A stretch of 64,000 bases of DNA, from positions 12,492,333-12,556,332 of the forward strand of contig NC_133293.1 in assembly GCF_005239225.2 (NCBI RefSeq). The letters are read 5' to 3'. This stretch comes from Populus alba. Lineage: Eukaryota; Streptophyta; Magnoliopsida; Malpighiales; Salicaceae. A program made the translations under genes and the position numbers. This document shows, in pieces, positions 1-12,383 of this stretch. Below the pieces are notes generated by a model. It searched no databases. It was not told the DNA's origin and was given only the letters and a program-made list of their open reading frames with translations. Position 1 is the first letter of the stretch; every line of letters starts with the position of its first letter.

Positions 1-42
1 TCTTGGAAAGTACTAATTCTGTGTCGGACTGAATGGTTGCAG

Positions 43-3000
43 GCTTGGCTTCATTATTGATTTTCTTTCCAAGGCAACTCTAATTGGATTCATGGCTGGA
101 GCTGCTATCATAGTCTCTCTACAACAATTAAAAAGCCTCCTTGGAATCACTCATTTCACGAAACAAATGGAACTGGTTCCTGTTTTGAGCTCCGTTTTCC
201 ACAACACCAAAGAGGTAATTGGTTAGTTTACCCCTCGCCAAAGCACAAACCTACATAATCAATTGAAGGAGTTGGAAAGTTTAAGCATTAATCATAGTTT
301 TCAACCACAACACCCCTTCCTAGTTTGTGCAAGGTGAGGTTCCCACTATTCTACCAATCGACATTATAATTATAGCGTAATTAATCCGCTTGATAACCAA
401 CTTAGATGGGAGTGTTATTGCACGAGTGGCTGCTAAACTAGCTAAGGCCTTCCTATCTTAATTATCCAATCATCACTACATAAAGTTGGACCTGACAGAC
501 AATCCAAGGGTTAAGATTTGAGATTTTATTTGAAGATTTCATGTTCAAACTCTGAAAGATCGAAAGGCCATCCCCTTACGCAGCCGCTTGAGACAATTAC
601 CCTGAACCAAAAAAAAAAAAAAAAGTAGTCTTGCGCAACATGTTTGACAGTTTTTCAGCTAATTATATGATACTCCTAGAACCCTAATAAAAAATTGACT
701 GGATAATCCTGACCATTTGGTTGATGTTCTTGCAGTGGTCATGGCAAACAGTACTGATGGGATTTTGCTTCCTCGTGTTCCTTCTACTGGCAAGACACGT
801 TGTACGTCATTCCTTACACTCTCTTCATCTCTTTTCTTGAAGTAACTTGCTGAGTACATGGTATTTGTATACTCTCATAAAGTGCTTTTACCGCCTAAAG
901 AATCAAATCCTGTTCGTTAATTTATTTGACTAAAAAAATATATTGCAGACGGTTTTATTGTCTATTTTCATCATCAACCCTTTTTAGCACCTTCCTGGTT
1001 GCCTCTTTTCAGTTTTATCTTTAATTGCAATCGTTCCTTTCCCGTTCTGCTATAATAGAATCCTTTCCTGTCGAGTTCTGTCACGTATATCGTCTCTTAT
1101 GACGATAAGAATATCATATACCCTCTCTGGCCTCTGCCATTATATATTGGTTTATATTAATTTATTTCACTGTAGGTAAGCTAGCTATGGTATTCAGATA
1201 CTCTGTGCCGTCAGAGCGGCGTATTTCCATTAAAAAAGAGATTAAATTTTTGAAAAAAAGAAAAAAGAAATGTTAATAAAATGAAAGAAAATGCATATTT
1301 TTTTCATATATAAATCTCCTCTTGTGCTAAGTGGGCTTGGTTCAGATATGTTTTGGTATATAAGCCAGCCCAACTTCTGTTATGGGCTCAAGTGGATCCC
1401 ACGGACTAGATAATAGGCGGAAATCTATGGAGAAACCCGATGTTTTCAAGTCAAGAGCCAGCTCCTTTGAATGCGATGATTTTTTCATCTCAACAGCTTA
1501 AAATCATAAAATGGATTCCAAAAAAGAAAAAAGAAAAACTTAAAATAAAATTTCCAGTAAATGATCAAAGAAATAAGATTTTCATCAACACTAAAGAAAA
1601 GACTGTTAAAGGACAAAAATTAGTATAATTTATTTGTTTGTGAATAATTTTCCTCTAATCGTATGCATGGGATGGTCTCGCAAATAGATGGATGACTAGT
1701 TTAAAACATCCCTTCTCTTTATCTACAGTGATATAGAAGTCCGATGCATTTTAATTAGTATCCTCAATGAAAGAAAGATATGATCCTCGATCAAGCCTGT
1801 GTTTGTTTGCGGTATTTTTTACACCGTAAATATAAAAAAATTGAGTTTAAAATATAGTTTTGAAAAATATTATTTATTTTTTTATTTTAAAAATAATTTG
1901 AATTTTTTTTACTTCAAATTATTATTTTTTTAGTATTTTAGAATTATTTTAATGTGCTGATATCAAAAATAATTTTTAAAAAATAAAAATACATTATTTT
2001 AATGCCTTTTCAAGTAAAAAATCCTTTGAAAATCAACCATAATCACATAATTACCAAATATTTTATACAAGTTTTTTGCTACATGTAAACTTCAATTATA
2101 ATTTTTACAACACATCTATTTAAGTCCAATAAACCTCAACTAATTACATATTTTTAAATTTACTTTTTTTATATAAAAAACCAAACATAACGAATGGCAT
2201 TTGAAACAGTGTTTGACTGTTTGCATTGGAATGTGTTCCCCGCAGAGCATGAAAAAACCAAAGCTGTTTTGGGTTTCAGCTGGAGCCCCTCTTGCGTCGG
2301 TGATACTATCTACTATCCTGGTTTTTGCATTCAAGGCTCAACGTCATGGAATCAGTGTTGTAAGTTTTCAAGTCCCACATTAACATAACACCCCTTCATG
2401 CATGGATACATGTTGCTTATCATTAGACCCTTTTGCTATTTATTAGATTGGAAAGTTACAAGAAGGGCTAAACCCTCCCTCATGGAACATGCTGCATTTT
2501 CATGGAAGCTACCTTGGACTAGTTGTGAAAACTGGCCTTGTTACTGGCATTATTTCCCTCACTGTAAGTTTCTGTTTTGCTTTCTTGCAATTATTTTCAT
2601 ACCATCTATAGTGTTTGCGCGGCTAAGCTGGACTCTGAATTTTTTAAACTTAAACGAGCAACCATGGATACAGCTGATCTGCCTTGCAATTATATTTCAT
2701 ATCTTCTGGACTCATAGCTAGATTATCTAGAAGCTATAGCTAGTTTAATGGGATTAACAATACATGGATCGACCACTTCAAAATCCTGTTATGTTACAGG
2801 AAGGCATAGCAGTTGGAAGGACCTTTGCTGCTTTGAAGAACTACCAGGTAGATGGTAACAAGGAAATGATGGCAATTGGGTTGATGAATGTGATTGGCTC
2901 CTCCACCTCCTGTTATGTTACAACAGGTGCTAACATACACAGTCTACTATCCTTTCTTTCTTTTCTGCTATGCTATTGAGTGCTTGAAAATAGAAGACAC

Positions 3001-4562
3001 GTCTATGGTATTATAACAGAACTTTGAATTTCAGGAGCTTTCTCTCGTTCTGCTGTCAATCACAATGCAGGAGCCAAAACTGCAGTTTCCAACATTATAA
3101 TGTCAGTGACAGTTATGGTGACCCTCCTCTTCCTAATGCCTCTATTCCAGTACACCCCAAATGTTGTATTGGGTGCCATCATAGTAACAGCAGTAATTGG
3201 CCTCATAGACATCCCAGCTGCTTGCCAGATATGGAAGATCGACAAATTTGATTTTGTTGTGATGTTGTGTGCATTCTTTGGTGTTATTTTTGTCTCTGTC
3301 CAGGACGGCCTTGCCATTGCGGTGAGTTTTCAAGTTTTAGATAATGTTACCAGAACTAAACCTGTCCAGGCTTGAAAAAGTAAACAGGAATTACTTATTA
3401 ATTAGGATTTAAGTTGCTTTTCCTTTTTCCAATTATCTTGGGAAAAGACACTATAAAGTGATTCCTGCTTTATGCTATTGATGATACAAAACAACCATGA
3501 CGCTGTTGATGAACAGGTAGGGATATCAATATTCAAGATCCTTCTTCAGGTCACAAGGCCAAAGACTCTGGTTCTGGGAAACATACCTGGGACAGATATA
3601 TTCCGTAATCTTCATCATTACAAGGAAGCTATGAGGATCCCTGGTTTCCTCATTTTAAGCATTGAAGCTCCAATCAACTTTGCTAATACAACCTACCTCA
3701 AAGAAAGGTTTGTCTGTGCATTCCGTAGCTCATAAAGCATACTTGCAGTTCCCATCGTGACTCTAATTATTCTCCTTTAATTTTTCCTTCTTTTATTTTT
3801 TATTTTTGAGGGTAACTCTCCTTTAACTTTTTAACAGGATTCTGAGATGGATAGATGAATATGAAACTGAAGAAGACACAAAGAGACAGTCAAGTATTCA
3901 TTTTCTGATCCTAGACCTGTCAGGTAAGTTCACCGCTAATATTTTGCAGAAATTAGCATTGTTATCTTGAAACAGTCTAAAAACAGAAAATCTTTGTGTT
4001 GTTCATTGTTCTTGTTTCCAACTATAAGCTTTATAGATTGCATAATTATATCTTGCGCATCTGAAAAAGCCGGTTTTCTCTTAGAGCTTATATTGGTGGA
4101 ATTGATATTTGAACCATTTCCTGCTATGGTTGACTACTTTAACTCATCAAGTCCTAATCGCAATGTAGTATAGTCATACTATCAACCATGTAATTAAACA
4201 GATTACAAATAGTCCCTGTACTTGTTTCAGCTGTCAGCTCCATCGACACAAGCGGAGTCTCACTCTTGAAGGATTTAAAGAAAGCACTGGAAAATACGGG
4301 AGCTGAGGCAAGCACATAGCAGCTCTAAATTGCCTTTTCTTTTCAACTGTCTTGAGTTTTAGTTGTTTGCAACTAATACTTTGGTTTATCCTTGACATCG
4401 CAGCTTGTGTTGGTGAATCCTGTGGGGGAAGTGTTGGAAAAACTGCAGAGGGCCGATGATGTCCGTGATGTAATGAGCCCTGACGCCCTTTATTTGACAG
4501 TTGGAGAAGCTGTGGCTGCACTCTCATCAACAGTGAAGGGTCGATCATCGAGCCATGTGTAA
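43..4562 (+). CDS. SULTR3;3: Sulfate transporter, SULTR3;3-like (5' part outside window)
   Basis: Membrane symporter of the SLC26/SulP family; group 3 SULTR proteins in plants are linked to plastid sulfate and to phosphate/phytate distribution. The last 464 residues are encoded by exons 43-214, 736-801, 2246-2359, 2447-2563, 2800-2926, 3035-3321, 3517-3707, 3838-3923, 4231-4307 and 4404-4562, all in frame. The visible part starts inside the membrane domain (LGFIIDFLSKATLIGFMAG), has the conserved GNKEMMAIGLMN and TGAFSRSAVNHNAGAKTA stretches, and ends in a STAS domain with the IDTSG motif (exon 9). The C-terminus SSSHV and the SAGAPL and GKLQEGLNPPSWNML segments fit SULTR3;3 better than SULTR3;1, 3;4 or 3;5. 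The intron after 4307 has a GC donor. The intron 802-2245 contains a dispersed AT-rich repeat. The start codon and roughly 190 residues lie to the left. Subfamily assignment is from remembered sequences. Confidence 0.93.
1800..2045. repeat. AT-rich dispersed repeat (MITE-like), copy 1
   Basis: Lies in a SULTR intron. Begins near GTGTTTGTTTGCGGT and ends near AAATCAACCATAATCAC; the centre has the family signature TATTATTTTAA followed by an A-rich tail, shared with the other copies listed in this window. Confidence 0.55.
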
Positions 4563-5490
4563 CAATGAAAGAATCCAGACAAGTTTGATCCCCATTGATT
4601 TCTTATTCGACAACGAAAATCATCAATTGTATCAGTAGTGCAAAGAGAAAAGAAAAGCATTTTTATTTTCAGCAACTTTAATGTAATGGCATGACGTAGT
4701 ATTTCTTAGGCATCTTCTATGCTAGTGTTTCTTACAGTATTGCAGTTCATCAAAGTTCAAACAGTTATACCCTGCAGGCAATATCTAGAACTCAGATTTT
4801 GAAAACATTTGAATCTGCATCTTAAACTACATGAATCTGTAAATTAACATCATCAAGCAGGAGATTGCCAGAAATAGGAAAACCAGCATGCTTTCAAATG
4901 CGCGTCTCTTTCACAATAGCATGACTCGGAACACGAACACAGCCGATGCATGCTTTCAATTGAATTCTTCAGAAGAATTGGTTCCAAAAAATTCATAAAA
5001 AAGGTTCCACTACAGGAATAGGACAATTCCAATGCCATCTGACCTCTACTATCAAATTTTATTGTCTTCTTATATTCCAACATTAAGGGTTGAATTTAGG
5101 CCCCCAGATCTCTCTCTGGCTATTGTTTTGTTGATTTGCGAGTATTTTTTTTCCCTTTTCTTTTATGAGACTGTCTTTTTCGTTTGGGTTTATTATGATG
5201 ATGATTGTAAAATACCATCTTGTTTTTATCTTTTGAACGAGAACGATTCAATGATGGTAGAATTAGGTGTTCAAATATATACACGTGTATATTAAATCTT
5301 AGATTTTTTAATAAATTTTAGAGATTTATTATTTTTCTTGTTTAAGGATGTGAGCTTTTTTTATTAATATCTGATTAAAAAATAAAAATAATATTATTTT
5401 TAATCAAAGCTTTTAATAGTAAAAAAATCTTTTATGATACAAATTACTCATTATACAAGATATCTACTAGAATCGGTGTTAAAAAATATA

Positions 5491-5491
5491 A

Positions 5492-5524
<33 letters not shown>
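5491..5524. repeat. (TA)n(TG)n microsatellite
   Basis: A run of TA units passes directly into a run of TG units. Confidence 0.9.
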
Positions 5525-5554
5525 AGTAACATTTAAATTTTAAAAAAAAAATTA

Positions 5555-5765
5555 ATTTTATGTTTTTAGAATGTTTTAATATGTTTATATTAATTTTTTA
5601 AAAATATATATTTTAAAAAATAATGATTATAGCACTTTTAAAATACTCTTTTCCATTAAAATTTGATTTTTGTTAATTTTATATTAATGGTAAAAATAAT
5701 TTTTTAAAAATAAAATAAATATTTAATATTTTAATATGTTTATAAGTAAAAAATATTATAAAAAA
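5555..5765. repeat. AT-rich dispersed repeat, copy 2
   Basis: Same AT-rich pattern as copy 1 (TTTTAATATGTTTATATTAA then an A-rich stretch), directly upstream of the SEC12-like start codon. Confidence 0.5.
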
Positions 5766-5797
5766 CAACAAGGCTACCGGAGTAGAGACGGAAACCA

Positions 5798-8700
5798 ATG
5801 GGAAAGAGCAGAGAGGCAGATCCTCAAAGCCTGCAAAAATACGGCGTTCCTTTATACTCTGTTGCTTGGCTTCCATACAAAGAGCTCAGATCCAACCTAC
5901 AATCCCATGACGATCACGTTGATTCCTCTAAACAACAGGAACAACAGCAGGAGGAGGAGGAGACCCCCAAGCCCTCTGCTTCTTCTCATGAACACTACGT
6001 CGTTTTGGCCGGCGGTGGCGGTGAAGGAAGCAGCGGCATTCCCAACGCCGTCCTTCTCTCCTGTTTTGATTTCTCCTCCAATTCCCTCTCTTCTCAGCCC
6101 GTACGCTCTATTCTTTTTATAGATTTTGCATCTGTTTGTCATGTTTAAAATTTCTCTGATTTCTCTATAAATAAATTCTCAGTCTGCTTATATCTTGGAG
6201 TGTTAGCTGGGATATATTTATTTCTTCTGTATAATTATGAGATAGCCGAAATTAGATTGTGAATTGATTGATTTTATAATTTTTATTGTTTTGATGTATG
6301 TATTTCTATGTTGCGTTTCAGGTAGCTAAGCTTGGCCTTGGTTCTCAATTACCCTATAGAATGGTGGTTCACCCCGGTGGAGATGGAGTCATTTGTGCAT
6401 TCCCCAGTAGTTGCCGGTACTCAAATTCTTTTTAATCACTGCTTTTTCTGTCGAAAAAAATATTTAACAATGGTGAGCTAGAGCAACATCGCTCTGAGGT
6501 TGCCAATTTAGTACATTTCTTGATTGTTGTTACTAGAGCTAACTATTTTGACCTTATTGCGTCCTACTTTGATTCATGTCAATCTACTAAGATCACTGTT
6601 TTTCTGAAAGTTTCAATCAGGCAAACATAATTTTACTCTAGCCTTGTTGAGTTGGTGTAATCAGGGAACGAAGAAGAGTCAATGTAATTAGAAGACTGGT
6701 AATGTAGAGGTTGGATTCACATGAATGATGACGAGAGCTAGGAGACTTTGGTGCTATACATATTACTAATTGTAACTTGGATAAAATCTAAATGTACATA
6801 GATACAGAAATTCTTTTCAAAGATGAATCTCAAGGTGCAGATTTTATGTGTTGCATAATCTGGAGTGCTTATTATGTGGATGTGAAACCTGATGTCTGAT
6901 TGAAATCAACCCTGCTTCTAGTTAACATCATTGTGTGTTGCTTCCCAGTTTACTTAATGTCACAACTTCCCTATCCCTGTTCTTTGCTTGTAGATTTGAG
7001 GTCATAAATAGTTCAATATGGAGATTATAAAGGACTGTAAGTTTCACCCAGAGAAATGGGTTTAGACAAAAACCCTTTAAAAGTGGTTGGTCTGGGGATA
7101 AGTTGTGCTTGTATTTTAAGAAAGCAATGGGTTTGCATTTAACCGGTATTTGGAAAGTTACAAAAAAGTTTGAAGTGATTTCTCTTGTTTGCTGGATTTG
7201 ATGTTGATTTTGGAAGGAGGAAATTTTCTTGCTCTGACAGTAATGTTTTGTAGTAATTCACCTCAAAAGACCAAAATCCTCGAGTTTGAGGTGGATAAAA
7301 TGAGAAAAATGAAGGTATGTTCATATGCTCATGTTTGGAAATCAATGATGGGAACATCATGGAATGCTGCTTCTGATAGCAGTGTGCAAAACTGGGAGAT
7401 TGGATCCTTCCATGACTTTTTCTTAATCAATTTACAATTTAAAGACTAAAGTTGTTTGTTTTTTTTGGAGGCACCTTGGGTTCTTTAAGCAGTTGATGGG
7501 ATTGTTAATCATTTACTATTACATTTTGTGTTGGCTGGGCATTTATAGGAGTTAGCGTGACAGCTATAATTTTCTCGTGTTGTGGCCAGGTAAAATTCCT
7601 GTTTTTAAATGCTTGGAGAGAGTAGTGTTTTTGTACTAACCAAAAAAGTAGTATGCTGCTACTTATCTTTTATGTCGGAGACAAAACAGATGAATTCCTC
7701 CAATTGCTTTGAATGATTTTTGGATATACTGGCATATAAGGCGATCCTTTTCTAGTCAGGAGCATTTTTAAAACTCCATTGATTATTAGTTCCAAATGCA
7801 CCACAGCTGCTGTTTGCATTTATATTATGGTCCGATTCACTAAATACACATTACAAACATTGTGCCTATTTATTTTTTTAGAAAATTCCCACCCTTACTT
7901 GCACCAAGCAAAAGGATAATCAATTTATTACTATGTTTTCTCTTTGCAGATTTTTTGACTGGGATGAAGTCAAGGACAATGAAGACCATAAATTGGGCCT
8001 TAAACCATCCAAAAAAGTACTGACACAATTAGAAGATGTTGGACAGCAATTAGCATTGGCCTTTAACAGTGACAGCTCTGTACTTGCTGTAGGAGGCGAG
8101 GTAGAGAGTTCTTCGCATTTCCTTCCGTTAATTTCAATGTAATCACTGCATGACGTAAAGGGAAAAGGCATTCTGAACACAAGGAAGACATGCTTAAAAG
8201 ATATTGCTTTGTTTTCTTTTCTTGTCTTCTTTTTTTCGTGCATAGACAAGGTGGTTGTCCTACAATCATATAAAGGATTAAAAGAATTGAACTTGTTTAA
8301 ATCTCCTGCCCAGTCTGGTAGCATGAGAAGCTAATCACTCTTCTTCCTTGATTTTTTACAAAAAGATGAAACTTTTTGGTCAAATTTTTCTCTCCTTTAA
8401 CTTTCACTGTTTTCTGATGGTTGTGTTCCAGCTTCTAATTATTTTATTGCATTCTAACTTGTAATTTTATTAGCTAAAGATGACTGGTATGTAGATGTAG
8501 TTTGTGAGGATTTAAGTTATGTTCCACCGCTCCATCTTCCAATATCAGATTTTAGAACCTGCCATTTGGCCATTCACCTACCACTCAGTATCAAAATTTC
8601 CCCAACTGGGTCTTTATTTTTAATAATGATGATGTGGAAGAGAGCCAGGATCCCTTCTTGAAAGATAACATGCTATATGATGCTTTAATTTTGGTGCAGT

Positions 8701-10694
8701 ACAGGATGGCAATTTAAGGGTTTTCAAGTGGCCTGGCATGGAAATTATTCTTAATGAGACTCAAGCCCATGCATCTTTAAAGGACTTGTGTTTCAGGTTG
8801 GCAATGATATTTGGAAAAATTTAAATTCCTGGAGATTTTAGCATGAAGAATTTGTAATCTGTTTATGCTGATTAGCTTAATTGTGTTGCAGCCCTGATGG
8901 AAAATTTCTTGTTTCAATGGGACAGCGTGACCTTGGTAGAGTCTGGGATGTAACTTCATCAACAGCTGTAGCCTCTTTACCAAAGGAAAACGTAAGCTGT
9001 AAATGATAATTAGTTCTTGACTAAGTTCTTTTCTTACTAGCAAATGCTTTAACCCTCCATGTCAAAGTGGTTAATACCTTCGCTCTAACATAGTCATTGT
9101 ACTTATTATTGATTTCATTTTGGGTTTCAGCAAAAAAAAACTTCTTGATCAAATTACTAGAAAGTAGATTTGAGTAATCCCATGACTCAATTATTCTAGG
9201 TTACTTATGGTCTCACAATTCATGGCTGGAACTTGTAATATGTTACTCTATTTCTATCAAATGAGTGTTGAGCTAATTGGATTTACTGTGTTTTACTTCC
9301 AGGATGAGATTTTTGCATCATGCAGATTTTCCCAAAGGAGTGATCAGGCTCAGGTTCTCTATATTGCTGCAATAACAGGTGAATATTCATACGGGAAAGC
9401 CAAGTTTTTCATGCTCCCTTTCACCTTTGTTGTTCTCTATTAATCATCCTAGATATCGTGTTACTTAGACAAAGGTGCAAGTATTGTGACTTGGAACACA
9501 AGCTCATGGAAGAGAGTGAGCTCAAAGCATGTAGCCCGTGAACCAGTTTCGTCCTTCAATGTCTCACCTGATGGAAAGCTTCTTGCAATGTACAGAATCT
9601 CCACTGTTAATTTGAAGTCCTTGAGCTCATTTAGCAAGCTCCTTGATGTTAAGATATTCTAATTTCTTGTGATTGATTGACAGGGGTATGACTCAAGGAG
9701 ATGTGCTGCTTGTAAATTCAACCAACTTGCGTGTTCAAACAATAATTAGGAAAGCACATCTTGGCATAGTAACTGCTTTGGCGTTCTCTCATGATTCAAG
9801 GTTAGATGACAACACTGTGTCTACATGTACACTTTAATCAACATTTTAATCAGGTCATTCCCATCTAGGGATGACATCTGAGTTTTAAGCATGTGTTATG
9901 CAAATACAGGGCTTTGGTCTCTGCCTCTATGGACTCGAGTGCAAGGGTGACACTAATTGAGGACAACAAAAGTGGTATGTACATTGCGATTCAGATTTTT
10001 CGTCCTGTCATTGATGTCTCTGCAATGGTTGGATATAGGCCTGATAACTCAATCACAGACTAAAATCTCTATGGGACTTTGATTTAGGTCAATCATGATA
10101 TGACTCCCAAATAATATGGTAAACTGAATATTTGGTATTAGTGGACTGTGAACTCAGAAAGTAAAATGCACACTGCCAAATATGGTGATCTTTTCAGTGA
10201 TGACTTTTACGTGCTAGTACCATTGTATCAAAACTTGCTCTTTATATTTATTTATGCTTGCAATTTTGTGGTATTTCACCAATAATTTACACACGCTTGG
10301 AGTATTTTACTAAAAGGGATAGTTTAGAGAAAACAGAATGTTGGACAGGAAAAAAAAAGGGGAATTATACTGGTCAAGGAAGCAGTTAATACTCCTAAGG
10401 TTTTTTGAAAAGTTAGGCATATAATTGGTCTTTTGGAGGGAATTAGTTTGATATGTGAAGGGGTATGGACTGTTAATGGAGATTAAATAAAAGATAAAAT
10501 TGATTGGGAAACTTTTTTTTGGGCATTTTCCTTGTTCTTGACATGCTAGTTCTCTCATTTCTTAGCATAAGGAACTTTCTTTTGTTTCTTGTTTAGCTGC
10601 AGGGGGCTCAAGCGTGCAGATCATTATATTCATCATTATACTTGCAATTGCTGCATATTTCTTGAAGAATGAAGTTCTTCCTTTTCTCGTCTAG
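5798..10694 (+). CDS. SEC12/PHF1-like WD40 ER membrane protein
   Basis: SEC12 proteins sit in the ER membrane and load SAR1 with GTP to start COPII coats; the plant paralogue PHF1 instead helps phosphate transporters leave the ER. Ten exons (5798-6100, 6322-6416, 7950-8100, 8705-8796, 8892-8991, 9303-9378, 9469-9589, 9684-9800, 9910-9974, 10597-10694) give 405 residues in one frame. The N-terminus has the family motif KYGVPLYSVAWLP (about 14-26). WD40-type strands follow (LAVGGEDGNLRVFKWPG, FSPDGKFLVSMGQ, FNVSPDGKLLAMGM, FSHDSRALVSASMD). One hydrophobic segment (VQIIIFIIILAIAAYFL) lies ~10 residues from the end, giving a cytosolic propeller with a C-terminal anchor. The start is the first ATG of the conserved N-terminus. 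Exon 4 must use the second AG of CAGTACAG to keep frame. Whether it is catalytic SEC12 or PHF1-like cannot be settled from memory. Confidence 0.92.
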
Positions 10695-12383
10695 ATATTG
10701 GCTATACCAAATTATTTTGAATTTTGCTATGATTTATGGAATAGAGGCCGCCACGTTCTAAATGGTAGGTCGGAGCCTATCAGCATCACAGTCCAATAAT
10801 GGCGACGTGGTTTTGAGAATGTAGTTTTACCTGTTATTGTAGGACGGAAGGCCTGTACTTGAACTGTGCCACTAAATTTTGGCTAGTTTACTTGTTGGGA
10901 TGTGGATTGATACTGACTTGTATGGACTCCGACCCTGGTATAAGATCCCATGTCAACATAGGATCATTGATACCCTGCTTGGCTTTCATCATGTTGAATA
11001 TCCCCAAATCTTGCTATTTTTTTCACTAACCAAATTATCATGTCGCTGTTATTTTTCTTTTTATCATCTCATGTTAATGATTTGTTACCATTGACTTTTC
11101 CTCGGTCCAAATCCCGTAATTGTAAGTTTTTTTTTTTTTTTGTTACTTTAATTTCCCGTAGTTGAGATGATTGATTGTCATGTAAATACAGTTTCACTAA
11201 TAATCAACATTAATTACCAAAAAGAAGAAGGAAAAGGCCTGGTGGATGTATTTTAGATTCTGTCGTGGTTGAAGGGAGCTTAGCCGAATGCCAGGCCTCT
11301 AGGCTGTAGTCTGAGTGCGTTGGCCCCTTTGTGACCTGGTTTATTACTCGCCTTTTCTTTTCTTTTTTTATTCAGAGAGTTGGGAACCACATTTATAAAA
11401 AAACAAGAGAAAGATGGCATGGCGAATACAAGGGTTTAGATGTGATCGAGATTTATTTATACAAAACTAATTTCCATATAATTAATCGTCATCTTCCAGC
11501 CCAGAACGTCGACTTAGAAAATCTCGCTTGCTTAACTCCTGGATCAGATCATCCTACTTAGCATTAGGCTTATCCAACAATATTGATGGAGTTTGTCATA
11601 TTCTTTTAGCTTTACGGTGGGATCCCTCGGACCAAATTTTGCATATCAGGGATAAATTCACCTCTCTAGTTCAGTCAAGCATATCAGAGCTTGTCATATT
11701 TACACCTGTTATTTCTCCTTCGTCGGACCCGGTTTAGTTATTGTTTTACGTCTCCCTTTAAATCTCGTTTATTTCAGCTGTTATTTACGTAATGTTGCTT
11801 GAAATCTCAATCCACGTAGAGAAGAGGGCGAGAATTTGATCTTCCTCTTTTACTAAGTACGTGTTTTAAAAAGAAACTTTTGGCAATTAATGCCCGAATG
11901 GACATGATGCTTATGAAGGAAAAAAAAGCAGAAACCAGATTGGTAGCATGGCATGGATACAGAGAACTGTCGCGTAAACTGCGATTCATTTCTTCCCATC
12001 AGCTGTCCTACTTTATATTTGAGGAATTATTTAATGTTTTAACCGAGTCGCCACACATAAAATCAAATGCTAAAGCTGTGAACCAAACGAAGAAAAAGAA
12101 GAGAACTCTTAGCTCGATTACAAGAGAACTCATGTTTACACTCTAACGTCAAATAGTTATTCAAATTTCCACCCAATTCATGTATTTACAAAGTGGAGCA
12201 ATTGAACAGCAGGCTCCAAGTTTGTTGAAAAGAAAATAAGATTCGAGGTAAAAACTTTGCAACTCAAAGTCACATATCAGGAGAAACATGCAACTGTTAG
12301 AAGTTTCTGTTAGCCCAACATTGCGCGCTTCAATGCAATGAGACTCTGTTACCTTTAAAAACTCGCAGCATATCCGAGAAATG
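10695..12383. other. Convergent intergenic region
   Basis: Lies between the stop codons of the SEC12-like gene (+) and the TTM-like gene (-) and should hold both 3' UTRs. Short ORFs near 11.3-11.7 kb show no recognisable protein and no splice partners. A poly-T run occurs near 11129. No RNA gene is seen. Confidence 0.6.

Larger units (their letters stand above)
4563..5797. other. Intergenic: SULTR 3' UTR, repeats, next promoter
   Basis: The first ~200 bases are the likely SULTR 3' UTR. No coding region is seen. The segment holds a TA/TG microsatellite (5491-5524) and an AT-rich dispersed repeat that comes to within ~35 bases of the next start codon, so the SEC12-like promoter and 5' UTR overlap repeat DNA. 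Confidence 0.6.
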
